From positions 248,001 through 312,000 of the forward strand of contig NZ_CP048115.1 of assembly GCF_010093045.1 (NCBI RefSeq): a DNA stretch of 64,000 nucleotides. Reading direction: 5' to 3'. The DNA comes from Mucilaginibacter sp. 14171R-50. GTDB lineage: Bacteria; Bacteroidota; Bacteroidia; Sphingobacteriales; Sphingobacteriaceae. Positions 1 through 8,333 of the stretch are shown here, piece after piece. Each line of letters starts with the position of its first letter. Within the stretch, counting starts at the first letter, position 1. The translations under genes and the position numbers were made by a program. The notes under the pieces are model-generated. The model ran no database searches and had not been told where the DNA came from. It saw nothing but the letters and a program-made list of their open reading frames with translations.

Positions 1-101
1 TTTATCACCTCAACTTTTTCGGCTTTATCTTTTTTCGGATTATTGCACGCGCTCCAAACCAGTAGCAGTACAACTGATGCCTTTAAGTAATTTTTGGTCA
101 T
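1..101 (-). CDS. N-terminal part of a small lipoprotein (partial at window edge)
   Basis: An ATG at 101-99 on the minus strand opens a frame that stays open to the window edge (33 codons seen). It begins with MTKNYLK, then a hydrophobic stretch (ASVVLLLVW), then S-A-C-N-N with a Cys at residue 19. This is a lipoprotein signal peptide with a lipobox, followed by a Lys/Glu-rich segment. The gene lies downstream of pgk in the same direction but beyond the likely pgk terminator. The rest of the protein is outside the window, so no function can be given. The lipoprotein call rests only on the signal sequence. Confidence 0.6.
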   Translation of the reverse strand, partial: MTKNYLKASVVLLLVWSACNNPKKDKAEKVEVI

Positions 102-110
102 AACGGCGGG

Positions 111-144
111 TTAAATTAAAAAGGCAACCATTTGAATGGCTGCC
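111..144 (-). terminator. Rho-independent terminator after pgk
   Basis: Read on the minus strand, GGCAGCCA and TGGTTGCC form an 8-bp stem around a six-base loop, followed by a T-rich run. It sits 18 bases past the pgk stop codon and before the lipoprotein start, so it most likely ends pgk transcription. Confidence 0.65.
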
Positions 145-161
145 CTCGCTTGTTATTACAA

Positions 162-1355
162 TTAGTCTTCGTTTATCGCTTTAACGCCAGGCAATTCCTT
201 ACCTTCCATATACTCCAGCAAAGCGCCACCGCCTGTTGATACGTAGCTAACATCGGCTGTCATATCAAACTTGGCTACCGCAGCAGCCGAATCGCCACCG
301 CCTATTAATGAAAAAGCGCCATTTTCTGTAGCTTTGGCCACCGCTTCGGCAATGGCTTTAGTGCCCACCAAAAACTTCTCCATCTCAAATACACCCATCG
401 GACCGTTCCAAAGGATAGTTTTTGATTCTTCAACCACCTTGCTGAATAGTTCAACCGTTTCGGGGCCGATATCAAGTCCCATCCAGTTATCGGGGATCTG
501 GCCTGTTTTGGCAACATCAGTATTGGCATCGTTAGAAAAAGCATCGGCAATTACGTTATCAACCGGCAGCAGCAGGTTAACGCCTTTTTCTTTTGCTTTT
601 TGCTTCAGGCTCAAAGCAAGGTCAAGCTTATCGGCCTCAACCAGCGACGTACCTATGGTACCACCGTCGGCTTTGGCAAAGGTATAGGCCATACCCCCGC
701 CAATGATCAGGTTATCCACCTTATCCAGCAGCTTTTCAATCAGTTCAATTTTATCAGATACTTTAGACCCGCCCATGATAGCCGTAAATGGCTTAGGGGC
801 ATCATTCAATATTTTTTCGGCGTTGTTTAATTCAGCAGCCATCAGGTAACCAAAAAACTTAGCCTCGGGGAAAAACTGGGCTATAACAGCGGTTGAGGCA
901 TGGGCGCGGTGAGCTGTGCCAAAAGCATCGTTTACATATACATCGCCCAATTTTGACAGTTTTTCGGCAAAATCCTTATCACCTTTTTCTTCCTCTTTAT
1001 AAAAACGCAGGTTCTCTAACAAAAGCACTTCGCCTTTTTCCAGGTTTTTGGCTTTTTCTACAGCTTGTTCGCCAATGCAATCGTCGGCAAAATCTACATG
1101 CTGGCCCAGCAGATCGGCCAGGTGAGGTACTATATGTTTTAGGCTAAATTCTTCGGTAGGCCCGTTTTTAGGGCGGCCCAAGTGCGACATCAGGATAACG
1201 GCACCACCATCTTTCAATATCTTTTTAATGGTTGGTAACGCGGCGGTCATACGGTTATCATCGGTAATGTTATAGTCTTTATCCAAAGGCACATTAAAAT
1301 CTACACGGATAAGCGCTCTTTTACCGTTAAAACTGATCTGATCTATTGTCTTCAT
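162..1355 (-). CDS. pgk: Phosphoglycerate kinase
   Basis: Cytosolic glycolytic enzyme that transfers a phosphate from 1,3-bisphosphoglycerate to ADP. The protein is 397 aa, the usual bacterial length. The substrate-binding N-domain shows RVDFNVP near residue 17 and SHLGRP near 57. The centre has [13 protein letters not shown] and [12 protein letters not shown]. The nucleotide-binding C-domain has [18 protein letters not shown] and a terminal [10 protein letters not shown]. All expected motifs are intact. It follows gapA and a GNAT gene on the same strand, so adjacent glycolytic steps are grouped with one unrelated gene between them. A hairpin terminator lies just downstream. Confidence 0.97.
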   Translation of the reverse strand: MKTIDQISFNGKRALIRVDFNVPLDKDYNITDDNRMTAALPTIKKILKDGGAVILMSHLGRPKNGPTEEFSLKHIVPHLADLLGQHVDFADDCIGEQAVEKAKNLEKGEVLLLENLRFYKEEEKGDKDFAEKLSKLGDVYVNDAFGTAHRAHASTAVIAQFFPEAKFFGYLMAAELNNAEKILNDAPKPFTAIMGGSKVSDKIELIEKLLDKVDNLIIGGGMAYTFAKADGGTIGTSLVEADKLDLALSLKQKAKEKGVNLLLPVDNVIADAFSNDANTDVAKTGQIPDNWMGLDIGPETVELFSKVVEESKTILWNGPMGVFEMEKFLVGTKAIAEAVAKATENGAFSLIGGGDSAAAVAKFDMTADVSYVSTGGGALLEYMEGKELPGVKAINED

Positions 1356-1452
1356 ATTTGATGTTATAATTTTTACGAACGGGGCAATTTGTCGAAATTT
1401 ATCTTAAAACCCAACCCAAAAGTTAAAAAGGTGCTATGTTTTCATCAAAATT

Positions 1453-1887
1453 TCATTGTATCTTAACATACATTACATGATGCGGGCCAATGCCGGGTAC
1501 CTCAAACTCCTGAGAAATGATCTCGAAACCGACCCCTAAATAAAATGGCACCGCTTTTTTACGTGCATTGCACCAAAGGTAGTTTACCTTTTGCCCCCGC
1601 AGGTAGGTAATAGCAAAATTAACCAGCATGGTACCATAGCCTTTGCCCCGATATTTTTCCAGTGTGGCCATACCCCTTAACTGGTACGCCTTGCCCCCCA
1701 TATCCTTATACGCCATTGGATGAAAAGACGCGATGCAGGCCAGTTCACCATCTTTATAATACCCCACATGGAAAGCTTCTTCTGCATCATCATTCGGGAA
1801 ACGGCATTCATCAAGTGTTAGCTTACCGTCGCGTAATACCTGGTTGCGTATGGGCAGCACCTCATCGGCAGTAATAAATTTTATCAT
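1453..1887 (-). CDS. GNAT-family N-acetyltransferase
   Basis: A 144-aa single-domain GCN5-related acetyltransferase. The acetyl-CoA binding motif is visible as RGMATLEKYRGKGYG around residues 71-85 (the R/QxxGxG/A pattern). The later strand-helix segment AVPFYLGVGFE is typical of motif B. The substrate cannot be read from sequence. Its ATG overlaps the gapA stop codon (ATGA), so it is very probably translated from the gapA mRNA. This leaves it sandwiched between gapA and pgk. The linkage to glycolysis is seen; a regulatory role for it would be guesswork. Confidence 0.85.
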   Translation of the reverse strand: MIKFITADEVLPIRNQVLRDGKLTLDECRFPNDDAEEAFHVGYYKDGELACIASFHPMAYKDMGGKAYQLRGMATLEKYRGKGYGTMLVNFAITYLRGQKVNYLWCNARKKAVPFYLGVGFEIISQEFEVPGIGPHHVMYVKIQ

Positions 1888-2882
1888 GCGGACAATTGGC
1901 TTATTTTTTCAACCAGGTCGGCCAGGCGGCTGCTGTAACCCATCTCGTTATCGTACCAGCCCACCACTTTTACCAATCCGCCAACTATCGATGTTAACTG
2001 CGCGTCAAATATGCAGCTATGCGGGTTGTCTAAAATATCTGTCGATACGATAGGGTCCTCGGTATATTCCAGTACGTTTTTCATGGAGCCATGGGCGGCG
2101 GCTTTAAAGGCGGCGTTTATTTGGGCTACGGTTGGCATTTTTTTTAGGCTGCAGGTAAAATCGGTTAACGAGCCGTTAAGCACCGGTACACGTATGCCCG
2201 CGCCACCCAACCGGCCTTCTAAATGTGGAAATATGTTGGTAATGGCCTTTGCGGCCCCGGTGGTTGTGGGTATGATTGACGCAGACGCGGCCCTTGCCCT
2301 GCGCAGGTCTTTATGCGGGGCGTCGTGCAGGTTTTGGTCGCCGGTCATAGAGTGTACAGTGGTAATATACCCATCTTTTATTCCCCAGTTATCATCAAGT
2401 ATCTTAACCATGGCAGCCACATTGTTGGTGGTACACGAAGCGTTTGACAGTATAGGCGATCGTAGGTCGACCGCGCCATCGTTAACGGCCAAAACAACTG
2501 TTGGTATGCTTTTATCTGCCGGCGGGGCTGATATGATAACTTGTTTAGCACCGGCGGTAAGATGCTTTGATGCACCTTCGCGACTTATGAATTTGCCTGT
2601 AGATTCTATTACCAGGTCGATATCCAGTTCTTTCCAGGGCAGCAATGCGGGGTCGGCCTGGCGTAGTACTTTTATAGTGTTGCCATTTACATACAGGTTT
2701 TCCTCATCGGCAGTAACTGTACCTTTAAAGCCACGGTGAACAGAGTCGTACTTAAACAGGTGGGCAAGCGTAGCGGTGTCGGTTTGGTCGTTTATAACCA
2801 CCACAACAATACCCGGCTTTGCAAGAATGGTTCTCAGAAATATACGGCCTATACGGCCGAAACCGTTTATAGCGATCCTCAT
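1884..2882 (-). CDS. gapA: Glyceraldehyde-3-phosphate dehydrogenase, type I
   Basis: Oxidises and phosphorylates glyceraldehyde-3-phosphate to 1,3-bisphosphoglycerate with NAD. Length is 332 aa. The Rossmann dinucleotide motif INGFGRIGR is at residues 5-13. The catalytic Cys150 is in SNASCTTNN and the general-base His177 in TTVHSMT. A phosphate-site loop near 200-220 and the C-terminal WYDNEMGYS are also present. The start is supported by the Rossmann motif beginning at residue 2 and by a TAATTTTG promoter-like element just upstream. It overlaps the following GNAT gene by four bases and precedes pgk, the next glycolytic step. Confidence 0.97.
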   Translation of the reverse strand: MRIAINGFGRIGRIFLRTILAKPGIVVVVINDQTDTATLAHLFKYDSVHRGFKGTVTADEENLYVNGNTIKVLRQADPALLPWKELDIDLVIESTGKFISREGASKHLTAGAKQVIISAPPADKSIPTVVLAVNDGAVDLRSPILSNASCTTNNVAAMVKILDDNWGIKDGYITTVHSMTGDQNLHDAPHKDLRRARAASASIIPTTTGAAKAITNIFPHLEGRLGGAGIRVPVLNGSLTDFTCSLKKMPTVAQINAAFKAAAHGSMKNVLEYTEDPIVSTDILDNPHSCIFDAQLTSIVGGLVKVVGWYDNEMGYSSRLADLVEKISQLSA

Positions 2883-2901
2883 TTATGTTAAGTTAAGGAT
2901 G

Positions 2902-2909
2902 CAAAATTA
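2902..2909 (-). promoter_or_regulatory. Bacteroidetes-type -7 element upstream of gapA
   Basis: On the minus strand this reads TAATTTTG, matching the Bacteroidetes -7 consensus TAnnTTTG, about 20 bases upstream of the gapA start. I see no clear TTG -33 partner at the usual distance, so this is a one-box match only. Confidence 0.4.
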
Positions 2910-2934
2910 GCAAATTAAATAGCGTGCGGGGGCG

Positions 2935-4038
2935 TTATGCAAAAAGGTTGCGCAGGGACACCTTGTCGCGCTCTTTTGACCTAAGCAGGAACGTTATTGC
3001 CCAGTTAAATAAAACAGAGCTTGAGAGTATAATTACGATGAGCATAAAGTTACCCAGGTGGGCAAACGCAAACGCCATAATAATCAGTATAATATTAATA
3101 GCACCTAAAATAAGCGTGGTTTGCAAATGGGTATAGCCCAGCCGCAGTACGCGGTGATGTATGTGGTTCCTGTCGGCAGTAAACGGCGATTTGCCTTTAA
3201 CAATACGCAATACAAACACACGCAGGGTGTCAAAAATAGGCCCCATTAATATAGCGAATGTTAAAGCGGGTGCCGATACGACAGCAGATGTATTACCCTC
3301 CGTAATTTTATTAAGCTCGATAAATTTAACCGCCATAATTGCTGATATCAGGCCGATGAGCAAAGACCCCGCATCGCCCATAAATATCCTGGCAGGTGTT
3401 AAATTAAAGCGTAAAAAGCCAAATGTAGCACCGGCTATGCTCAGCGATACCGCTGCCAGTTCGTAATGCCTTATTGATATAAAAAGAACAGAGAAGGTAC
3501 CATTAACGATAATGCAGGTAGTACCGGCAAGGCCGTCAATACCATCTATTAAATTAAAGGCATTTATAATAAGGATAATAAACAGGATAGACAATACAGC
3601 ACTTATAACATATGATATATTATAAATACCCAGTACACCATACATACTGGTAAAGCGTATATCGCCCAGGATAACCAGGATGGTTGCTACTATAAATTGT
3701 ATAAAAAACTTTGTGCTTGAATTTACCCCCGAAAGGTCATCCTTTAAGCCCATTATAAACAACACTATGCTGGCCGCCAGCAAATAACTAACCGGTATGG
3801 TTTTATCTATAATGCTGAATAATAATAAAGTAATGGTAAAGCTTACAAAGATTGCCACCCCACCTAAACGGGGTATGCCGTGGTCATGCTGTTTGCGGAA
3901 ATGGCCAACATCATCATATAAGTGCCGGGTGCGGGCAACATGCAAAATGGAAGGGATCGCGAGAACCGTTACCAGAGTAGAGAACGCTATAATTAGTAAA
4001 TAGTATACAAAGTAATACGTGCTAAAATACTCCGGCAT
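2935..4038 (-). CDS. MraY/WecA-family undecaprenyl-phosphate sugar-1-phosphate transferase
   Basis: A 367-aa polytopic membrane enzyme of the family that moves an amino-sugar phosphate from a UDP-sugar to undecaprenyl phosphate, the first step of a lipid-linked glycan. About ten hydrophobic helices can be seen. Family motifs are in order: IPRLGG near 55, GLKDDLSG near 97, NLIDGIDGLAG near 162, FMGDAGS near 218 and DRNHIHHR near 289. The His-rich last motif is the WecA-type signature rather than the MraY one. The exact UDP-sugar is not determinable. It neighbours a GT2 gene on the same strand and a Wza-like gene, consistent with surface polysaccharide synthesis. A second, shorter member lies at 60828-61775. 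Confidence 0.9.
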   Translation of the reverse strand: MPEYFSTYYFVYYLLIIAFSTLVTVLAIPSILHVARTRHLYDDVGHFRKQHDHGIPRLGGVAIFVSFTITLLLFSIIDKTIPVSYLLAASIVLFIMGLKDDLSGVNSSTKFFIQFIVATILVILGDIRFTSMYGVLGIYNISYVISAVLSILFIILIINAFNLIDGIDGLAGTTCIIVNGTFSVLFISIRHYELAAVSLSIAGATFGFLRFNLTPARIFMGDAGSLLIGLISAIMAVKFIELNKITEGNTSAVVSAPALTFAILMGPIFDTLRVFVLRIVKGKSPFTADRNHIHHRVLRLGYTHLQTTLILGAINIILIIMAFAFAHLGNFMLIVIILSSSVLFNWAITFLLRSKERDKVSLRNLFA

Positions 4039-4092
4039 TTAAATTAATTGTTAGGGGCAATTATAAAGCAAATGTATTAATTTCATTTTAAA

Positions 4093-4839
4093 TTAAAAAT
4101 ATTGAACAATTTTTACCAATGGCTTGAACAGCAATGCAATAGGCGGAAATATTATTTCATTGCGATACATGGCCTTCAGGTCGAAAAATAAAGAATTAAT
4201 ACGGTTAATAATATTTTTGTTACTAACCCCGCCCACCATCATTTTTACAAACACCTGCTGCAAATAAAACGATGGCACCTGCCTCAAGTGCATAAACCGC
4301 AACATCAGCTCATAATCGGCAGCGGTGCCAAATTCCAGGCTGTAATTACCAAACCTGTCAAATACCTGCCGCTTACAATAAAAGGTAGGGTGCGGCGGCA
4401 TCCAGCCCCGGTTAAACATCCCTTTTTTGTATTGCCCCGCACGCCATTTGCGAACGATCCCCTTGCCGGGTTTGATATAGTCCAGATCCCCATAAACAAT
4501 ATCAGCCGCATTGCTGGCAAAGGCCTGGGCTATATCGCTTAAAATATGGTTACCCGCAAACACATCATCTGCGTTAAGTATACCAATTACATCGCCCCGG
4601 GCTAAAGCTATGCCTTTATTCATGGCGTCGTAAATGCCATTATCGGGCGCTGATACAAATAGCCGGATATCCTTTATATATTTTTCGATTATAGAAACGG
4701 TATTATCTGTGGACGCCCCGTCAATGATGATGTACTCGATGTCCTGATAGTCCTGGCTGACCACCGATCGTATACATTGTTCAATAGTGCTTTGGGCATT
4801 ATAGCAAACAGTAATTACAGATATTTTAGGGTAATGCAC
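4093..4839 (-). CDS. Glycosyltransferase family 2
   Basis: A 248-aa cytosolic or membrane-associated glycosyltransferase of the GT-A fold. The N-terminus KISVITVCYNAQSTIEQC and IDGASTDNT near residues 39-47 form the nucleotide-sugar binding site. LNADDVF near residue 89 supplies the DXD-like metal site. WMPPHPTFYCKR and TAADYELMLRF match the colanic-acid/WcaA-like branch often seen in exopolysaccharide loci. The sugar donor and acceptor are not predictable. It is transcribed towards the WecA-like gene, 54 bases away, and divergently from the export lipoprotein gene. Confidence 0.88.
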   Translation of the reverse strand: MHYPKISVITVCYNAQSTIEQCIRSVVSQDYQDIEYIIIDGASTDNTVSIIEKYIKDIRLFVSAPDNGIYDAMNKGIALARGDVIGILNADDVFAGNHILSDIAQAFASNAADIVYGDLDYIKPGKGIVRKWRAGQYKKGMFNRGWMPPHPTFYCKRQVFDRFGNYSLEFGTAADYELMLRFMHLRQVPSFYLQQVFVKMMVGGVSNKNIINRINSLFFDLKAMYRNEIIFPPIALLFKPLVKIVQYF

Positions 4840-4873
4840 GTTGGATAATACACTTATTTAGGTGCAAAATATG

Positions 4874-4881
4874 TAATTTTG
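4874..4881 (+). promoter_or_regulatory. -7 promoter element upstream of the Wza-like gene
   Basis: TAATTTTG fits the Bacteroidetes TAnnTTTG consensus, 46 bases upstream of the ATG at 4927, in the divergent gap after the GT2 gene. No convincing -33 TTG is visible at 19-21 bases. Confidence 0.4.
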
Positions 4882-4926
4882 GAATTGCTGCCTAATTATC
4901 AGTAACATTAAGCGGTAATAATATAT

Positions 4927-5700
4927 ATGCGTGCTTTATATTTTATTTGTTTTGCCTTCATAATAACGCTCGGCTGTTCATGTTCATATAAGCAAAACCA
5001 GATACTGTTTGAAAAACGGGCGTCGACCATTGCCGATACAGCACAACAAATGCCTGCAACCTTAAGTTACAAAATACAGCCACAGGATATTTTACAAATA
5101 AGGAACCTGCAAAGCCTGCGTTATATTGTTGATGAGATGCCCGTATCAGCCACCTCGGCTAATACTACTGCCGGACAAGGGCAAACCTTCCAGGTGGAAG
5201 AGGATGGTACCGTGGCTTTGCCGGCTTTAGGCCATATTCAGGTTGCCGGCTTAACGCGCAGCCAGGCCACAAAGCTTATTGAAGACCTATACCGCAAAAG
5301 CCTTTTAAAAGACCCGATAATTGAGTTAAAAGTTATAAACTTAAAGGTAACGTTACTGGGCGAAATAAGGTCGCCGGGCAATTTTCCGATCGTAAAAGAC
5401 AACACAACATTGGTTGAAATGATTGGCCAGGCTGGGGGTTTAACGCCTGCGGCCAACGAAAAAAATATCAAAATTATACGGGGCAAGGGGAAACTTCAGA
5501 ACGTAACTGAAATTGACCTGAGTAATATCAATTCTTTATCCGACCCACGATCCATACTTCAAAACGGCGACATTGTATATATCGCGCAAAACAAGCGCGC
5601 TATCCGGTCAGACAATCTGCAAAGCTTTAACACCTGGGTACAGCCGGCGTTATTGCTACTGAACACAGCACTGCTTATATTTACGCTTGGCAGGCGATAA
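4927..5700 (+). CDS. Wza-like polysaccharide export lipoprotein (Poly_export/SLBB)
   Basis: A 257-aa outer-membrane polysaccharide export protein. The signal peptide ends in a lipobox (LGCSC region, near residues 15-19). A Poly_export domain follows (YKIQPQDILQIRNLQ to VAGLTRSQATKLIEDLY). One SLBB segment comes next (VTLLGEIRSPGNFPI to GDIVYIAQNKRA). The C-terminal hydrophobic helix ALLLLNTALLIFTLGRR is the membrane segment expected in this family. The usual partner, a Wzc tyrosine autokinase/chain-length regulator, is not next to it; the following gene is convergent obg. It diverges from a GT2 and a WecA-like gene, which supports a polysaccharide role. Confidence 0.87.
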   Translation: MRALYFICFAFIITLGCSCSYKQNQILFEKRASTIADTAQQMPATLSYKIQPQDILQIRNLQSLRYIVDEMPVSATSANTTAGQGQTFQVEEDGTVALPALGHIQVAGLTRSQATKLIEDLYRKSLLKDPIIELKVINLKVTLLGEIRSPGNFPIVKDNTTLVEMIGQAGGLTPAANEKNIKIIRGKGKLQNVTEIDLSNINSLSDPRSILQNGDIVYIAQNKRAIRSDNLQSFNTWVQPALLLLNTALLIFTLGRR

Positions 5701-5706
5701 AAAAAA

Positions 5707-6705
5707 TTATTTATTGATCTCTTTCCAGAGCAGGTCTTTAAGCTCGGTAATGTTTTTTTGGGCTACAGAAGATATGAATACATAGGGGATATCCGCCGGC
5801 ACCTCTTTTTCCATTTCCTGCTGCAATTCATCGTCCAGCATATCGGCTTTGGTTATGGCCAGCACGCGGGGCTTATGCATCAGTTCGGGGTTATATTCAT
5901 TCAGTTCTTTTAACAAGATGCTGTACTCCTCTTTTATAGTGCGGCCGGTATCAGCCGGTACCATAAACAATAATACAGAGTTACGTTCGATATGACGCAA
6001 AAAACGGATACCCAAACCCTTGCCCTGCGATGCCCCCTCAATAATACCCGGTATATCGGCCATCACAAACGATTTGTTGTTTCGGTAGGATACGATCCCC
6101 AGATTGGGTACCAGTGTGGTGAAGGCATAATCGGCTATCTCGGGTTTAGCGGCAGATACTACCGATAATAACGTTGATTTACCCGCGTTGGGGAAGCCTA
6201 CCAAACCAACATCGGCCAGTAGTTTAAGCTCAAGAATATTCCAGTCCTCTTCACCATCTTCTCCGGGCTGGGCAAAACGCGGGGTTTGCTGCGTGGCAGT
6301 TTTAAAGTGCCAGTTACCCAGGCCGCCACGGCCGCCACGCGCCAATATTTTTGTTTCGCCGTCGGCGCTTATCTCAAATAGCACTTCGCCTGTTTCGGCG
6401 TTTTTGGCAATGGTACCCAACGGCACTTCAAGGATCTCATCGCGACCGGTTTTTCCCGACCGCAGGGAACTCCCGCCCGACTCGCCATCGCCGGCTATCA
6501 CATGTTTGCGGAACTTAAGGTGAAGCAAAGTCCATAGCTGGGCGTTACCTTTTACAATAACATGGCCGCCCCGGCCGCCATCGCCACCATCTGGTCCGCC
6601 CTTCGAGGTTAAAATATCGCGGTGCAGGTGCGATGAACCGGCACCTCCATGTCCCGAACGGCAGCATATCTTTACGTAATCAACAAAATTTGAGCCTTGA
6701 GACAT
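5707..6705 (-). CDS. obg: GTPase Obg
   Basis: Ribosome-associated GTPase acting in large-subunit maturation and stress responses. The protein is 332 aa. The Gly-rich Obg fold occupies residues 1-160 ([12 protein letters not shown] near 37-47). The G domain follows, with G1 GFPNAGKST at 170-178, G3 DIPGIIEG near 217, G4 TKAD near 290 and a final SSVA-type G5. It ends soon after the G domain and so lacks the extra C-terminal OCT domain of some Obg proteins, as in the short form common in many bacteria. It is followed on the opposite strand, almost end to end, by the Wza-like gene. adk lies upstream. Confidence 0.95.
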   Translation of the reverse strand: MSQGSNFVDYVKICCRSGHGGAGSSHLHRDILTSKGGPDGGDGGRGGHVIVKGNAQLWTLLHLKFRKHVIAGDGESGGSSLRSGKTGRDEILEVPLGTIAKNAETGEVLFEISADGETKILARGGRGGLGNWHFKTATQQTPRFAQPGEDGEEDWNILELKLLADVGLVGFPNAGKSTLLSVVSAAKPEIADYAFTTLVPNLGIVSYRNNKSFVMADIPGIIEGASQGKGLGIRFLRHIERNSVLLFMVPADTGRTIKEEYSILLKELNEYNPELMHKPRVLAITKADMLDDELQQEMEKEVPADIPYVFISSVAQKNITELKDLLWKEINK

Positions 6706-6724
6706 CGTTTTTATTTTAGTTAGG

Positions 6725-6808
6725 AAGCCCGAAAGACAGTAAAGTCCGAAAGTAAAGAAATATACACTTCCTTCTTCCGGACTTTACCGTTTTGCCGACT
6801 TTCGGACT
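6725..6808. repeat. Word hairpin between adk and obg
   Basis: The adk-obg gap contains AAGCCCGAAAGACAGTAAAG followed by TCCG (6725-6748). Its imperfect reverse complement is at 6778-6808. Both arms are built from the word AGTCCGAAAGT and TAAAG. The fold would span nearly the whole gap and would be transcribed if adk and obg share an mRNA. Confidence 0.65.
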
Positions 6809-6813
6809 ATATA

Positions 6814-7386
6814 TTAATACGAAGCTATAACGGTGTTAATAGAATCAAATATCTCGTCTATCGAACCTATACCATTAATGCTTGTAAACTTATTTTGGTT
6901 TTTATAAAAACCTGCAACAGGTGCAGTTTTATCATTATATTCTTTAATGCGCTTGCGTATTACTTCGGGGTTGGCATCATCAGGCCTCCCTGAGGTTTCG
7001 CCGCGCTTTAATAAGCGTTGCTCCAATTCGCCATCGGTAACTTCTAACGCTATCATGCCCGAAATGGCGGAGTTTTTCGATTCCAGCAATTCGTCTAAAG
7101 CCTGTGCCTGGGCAACTGTACGAGGAAACCCATCAAAAATAAATCCTTTGGCATCTTTGTTAGCATCCAGTTTGTTACTGATCATGCCGATGACAACGCT
7201 ATCAGGTACTAACATCCCTTCATCCATCAGCTTTTTTGCCTCGATACCTAATTCGGTGCCCTGCGATATTTCACCGCGCAACAGGTCGCCCGTTGAAAGG
7301 TGAATTAAGCCAAATTGTTCGATAAGTTTTTGTGATTGAGTACCTTTCCCGGCACCGGGCGGACCAAACAGAACTAAGTTAAGCAT
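6814..7386 (-). CDS. adk: Adenylate kinase
   Basis: Interconverts ATP plus AMP and two ADP in the cytosol. The protein is 190 aa. The P-loop GPPGAGKGT is at residues 8-16, the AMP site STGDLLRGE near 31, GFPRTVAQAQAL near 85, and a short lid at RGETSGRPDD near 128. The lid lacks the long Zn/His insertion, so this is the short-lid variant rather than the 214-aa E. coli form. tRNA-Arg lies just upstream on the same strand, and obg is downstream across a hairpin-forming gap. Confidence 0.96.
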   Translation of the reverse strand: MLNLVLFGPPGAGKGTQSQKLIEQFGLIHLSTGDLLRGEISQGTELGIEAKKLMDEGMLVPDSVVIGMISNKLDANKDAKGFIFDGFPRTVAQAQALDELLESKNSAISGMIALEVTDGELEQRLLKRGETSGRPDDANPEVIRKRIKEYNDKTAPVAGFYKNQNKFTSINGIGSIDEIFDSINTVIASY

Positions 7387-7442
7387 CCCTTGCGATTAAA
7401 GTTAAAAGCCTTCCCGTTTTATACAGAAAGGCTTAGTTTGTG

Positions 7443-7516
7443 TGCACTTGTAGGGATTCGAACCCCAAACCTTCTCATCCGTAGTGAGATGCTCTATCCA
7501 ATTGAGCTACAAGTGC
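7443..7516 (-). tRNA. tRNA-Arg (anticodon ACG)
   Basis: Read on the minus strand, 74 nt fold as a standard cloverleaf. The acceptor stem is GCACTTG/CAAGTGC with discriminator A. The D-arm is GCTC/GAGC, the anticodon stem TCTCA/TGAGA with loop CTACGGA, and the T-loop TTCGAAT. The loop gives anticodon ACG, which after A34 deamination reads CGN-type Arg codons. The 3' CCA is not encoded. It sits between the peroxiredoxin gene and adk, all on the same strand. Confidence 0.95.
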
Positions 7517-7617
7517 GTTTTCAACATATTAAACTTACATCACAAACCGATGCAAGACCTTTTTTAAAGGACTGCAAAAATAGGATTTTCTGCATCCATT
7601 GCAAACTTTTTTATCAA

Positions 7618-8079
7618 TTACTTTACTTTTTGCGCAATTGCCTCAAAATTTGGCAAATCTCCTGCGTTCTCCAGCACCTCGGCGTATAGCACGTTCTGAT
7701 CTTCATCTATCACAAAGGCAGCGCGTTTTGATACGCCTTTCATCCCAAAGGCAAACTCGGCATATAGCGCGCCGTAGGCTGCCGATACCTCCTTGTTAAA
7801 ATCAGACAACAGCGGGAACTGGTAACCATTCTCTTCTTTAAACTTTGCCAATGTAAAAGGCGAATCGACCGATACGCCTAAGATCTGCGCGTTTAAGCCA
7901 TCGTAATAACCAAAACTATCCCGCATGGTGCAAAGCTGCGTGGTGCACACACCCGTAAACGCCAGCGGAAAAAAGTGCAGAACCACCTTTTTGCCCTTAA
8001 AATCGGCTAATGATACTTCCTTAAGATCTGACGAGGTTAATGTAAACTGGGGAGCCGCCTGGCCTGCTGTAATTGACAT
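7618..8079 (-). CDS. Peroxiredoxin (AhpC/TSA family, CX4C type)
   Basis: A 153-aa thiol peroxidase of the AhpC/TSA fold that reduces hydrogen peroxide or organic peroxides. FPLAFTGVC places the peroxidatic Cys at residue 45, and CTTQLC gives a second Cys at residue 50. That CX4C spacing is the one seen in Bcp/PrxQ enzymes, while the overall sequence also resembles AhpE-like proteins. A conserved Arg follows in the FAFGMKGVSKRAAFVID segment. No signal peptide is visible, so it should act in the cytosol. The reductant (thioredoxin is likely) is inferred. Confidence 0.9.
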   Translation of the reverse strand: MSITAGQAAPQFTLTSSDLKEVSLADFKGKKVVLHFFPLAFTGVCTTQLCTMRDSFGYYDGLNAQILGVSVDSPFTLAKFKEENGYQFPLLSDFNKEVSAAYGALYAEFAFGMKGVSKRAAFVIDEDQNVLYAEVLENAGDLPNFEAIAQKVK

Positions 8080-8333
8080 AAGCTTGAATTTTATACTACA
8101 AATAAAACAATAAATAAGCAGTGCTTTATCACCGGTGTGTATTAAAACAAAAATAAATTAATGGTTGATTGTTGTTCAAATACGTATTTTAAAAGCAACA
8201 GAAGATTACTGCCCCCTTGACCTTTTCTATGTTGCAACGCATCGAAGCCGCGTCGACCAACAAAGATCTAAGCGGGATGATTAAAGGGGGTAACATCTCA
8301 AACATATCACGTATAAAGGCTATTATTGTTTAT

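Noticed and set aside
271..687. Long open frame antisense to pgk
   Set aside because: It is the mirror of conserved pgk codons, with low-complexity Ser/Ala/Pro content and no family match.
8217..8333. A 39-residue N-terminal extension of the quinone oxidoreductase
   Set aside because: The family begins at the MKAI segment; the extension has no recognisable domain or signal.
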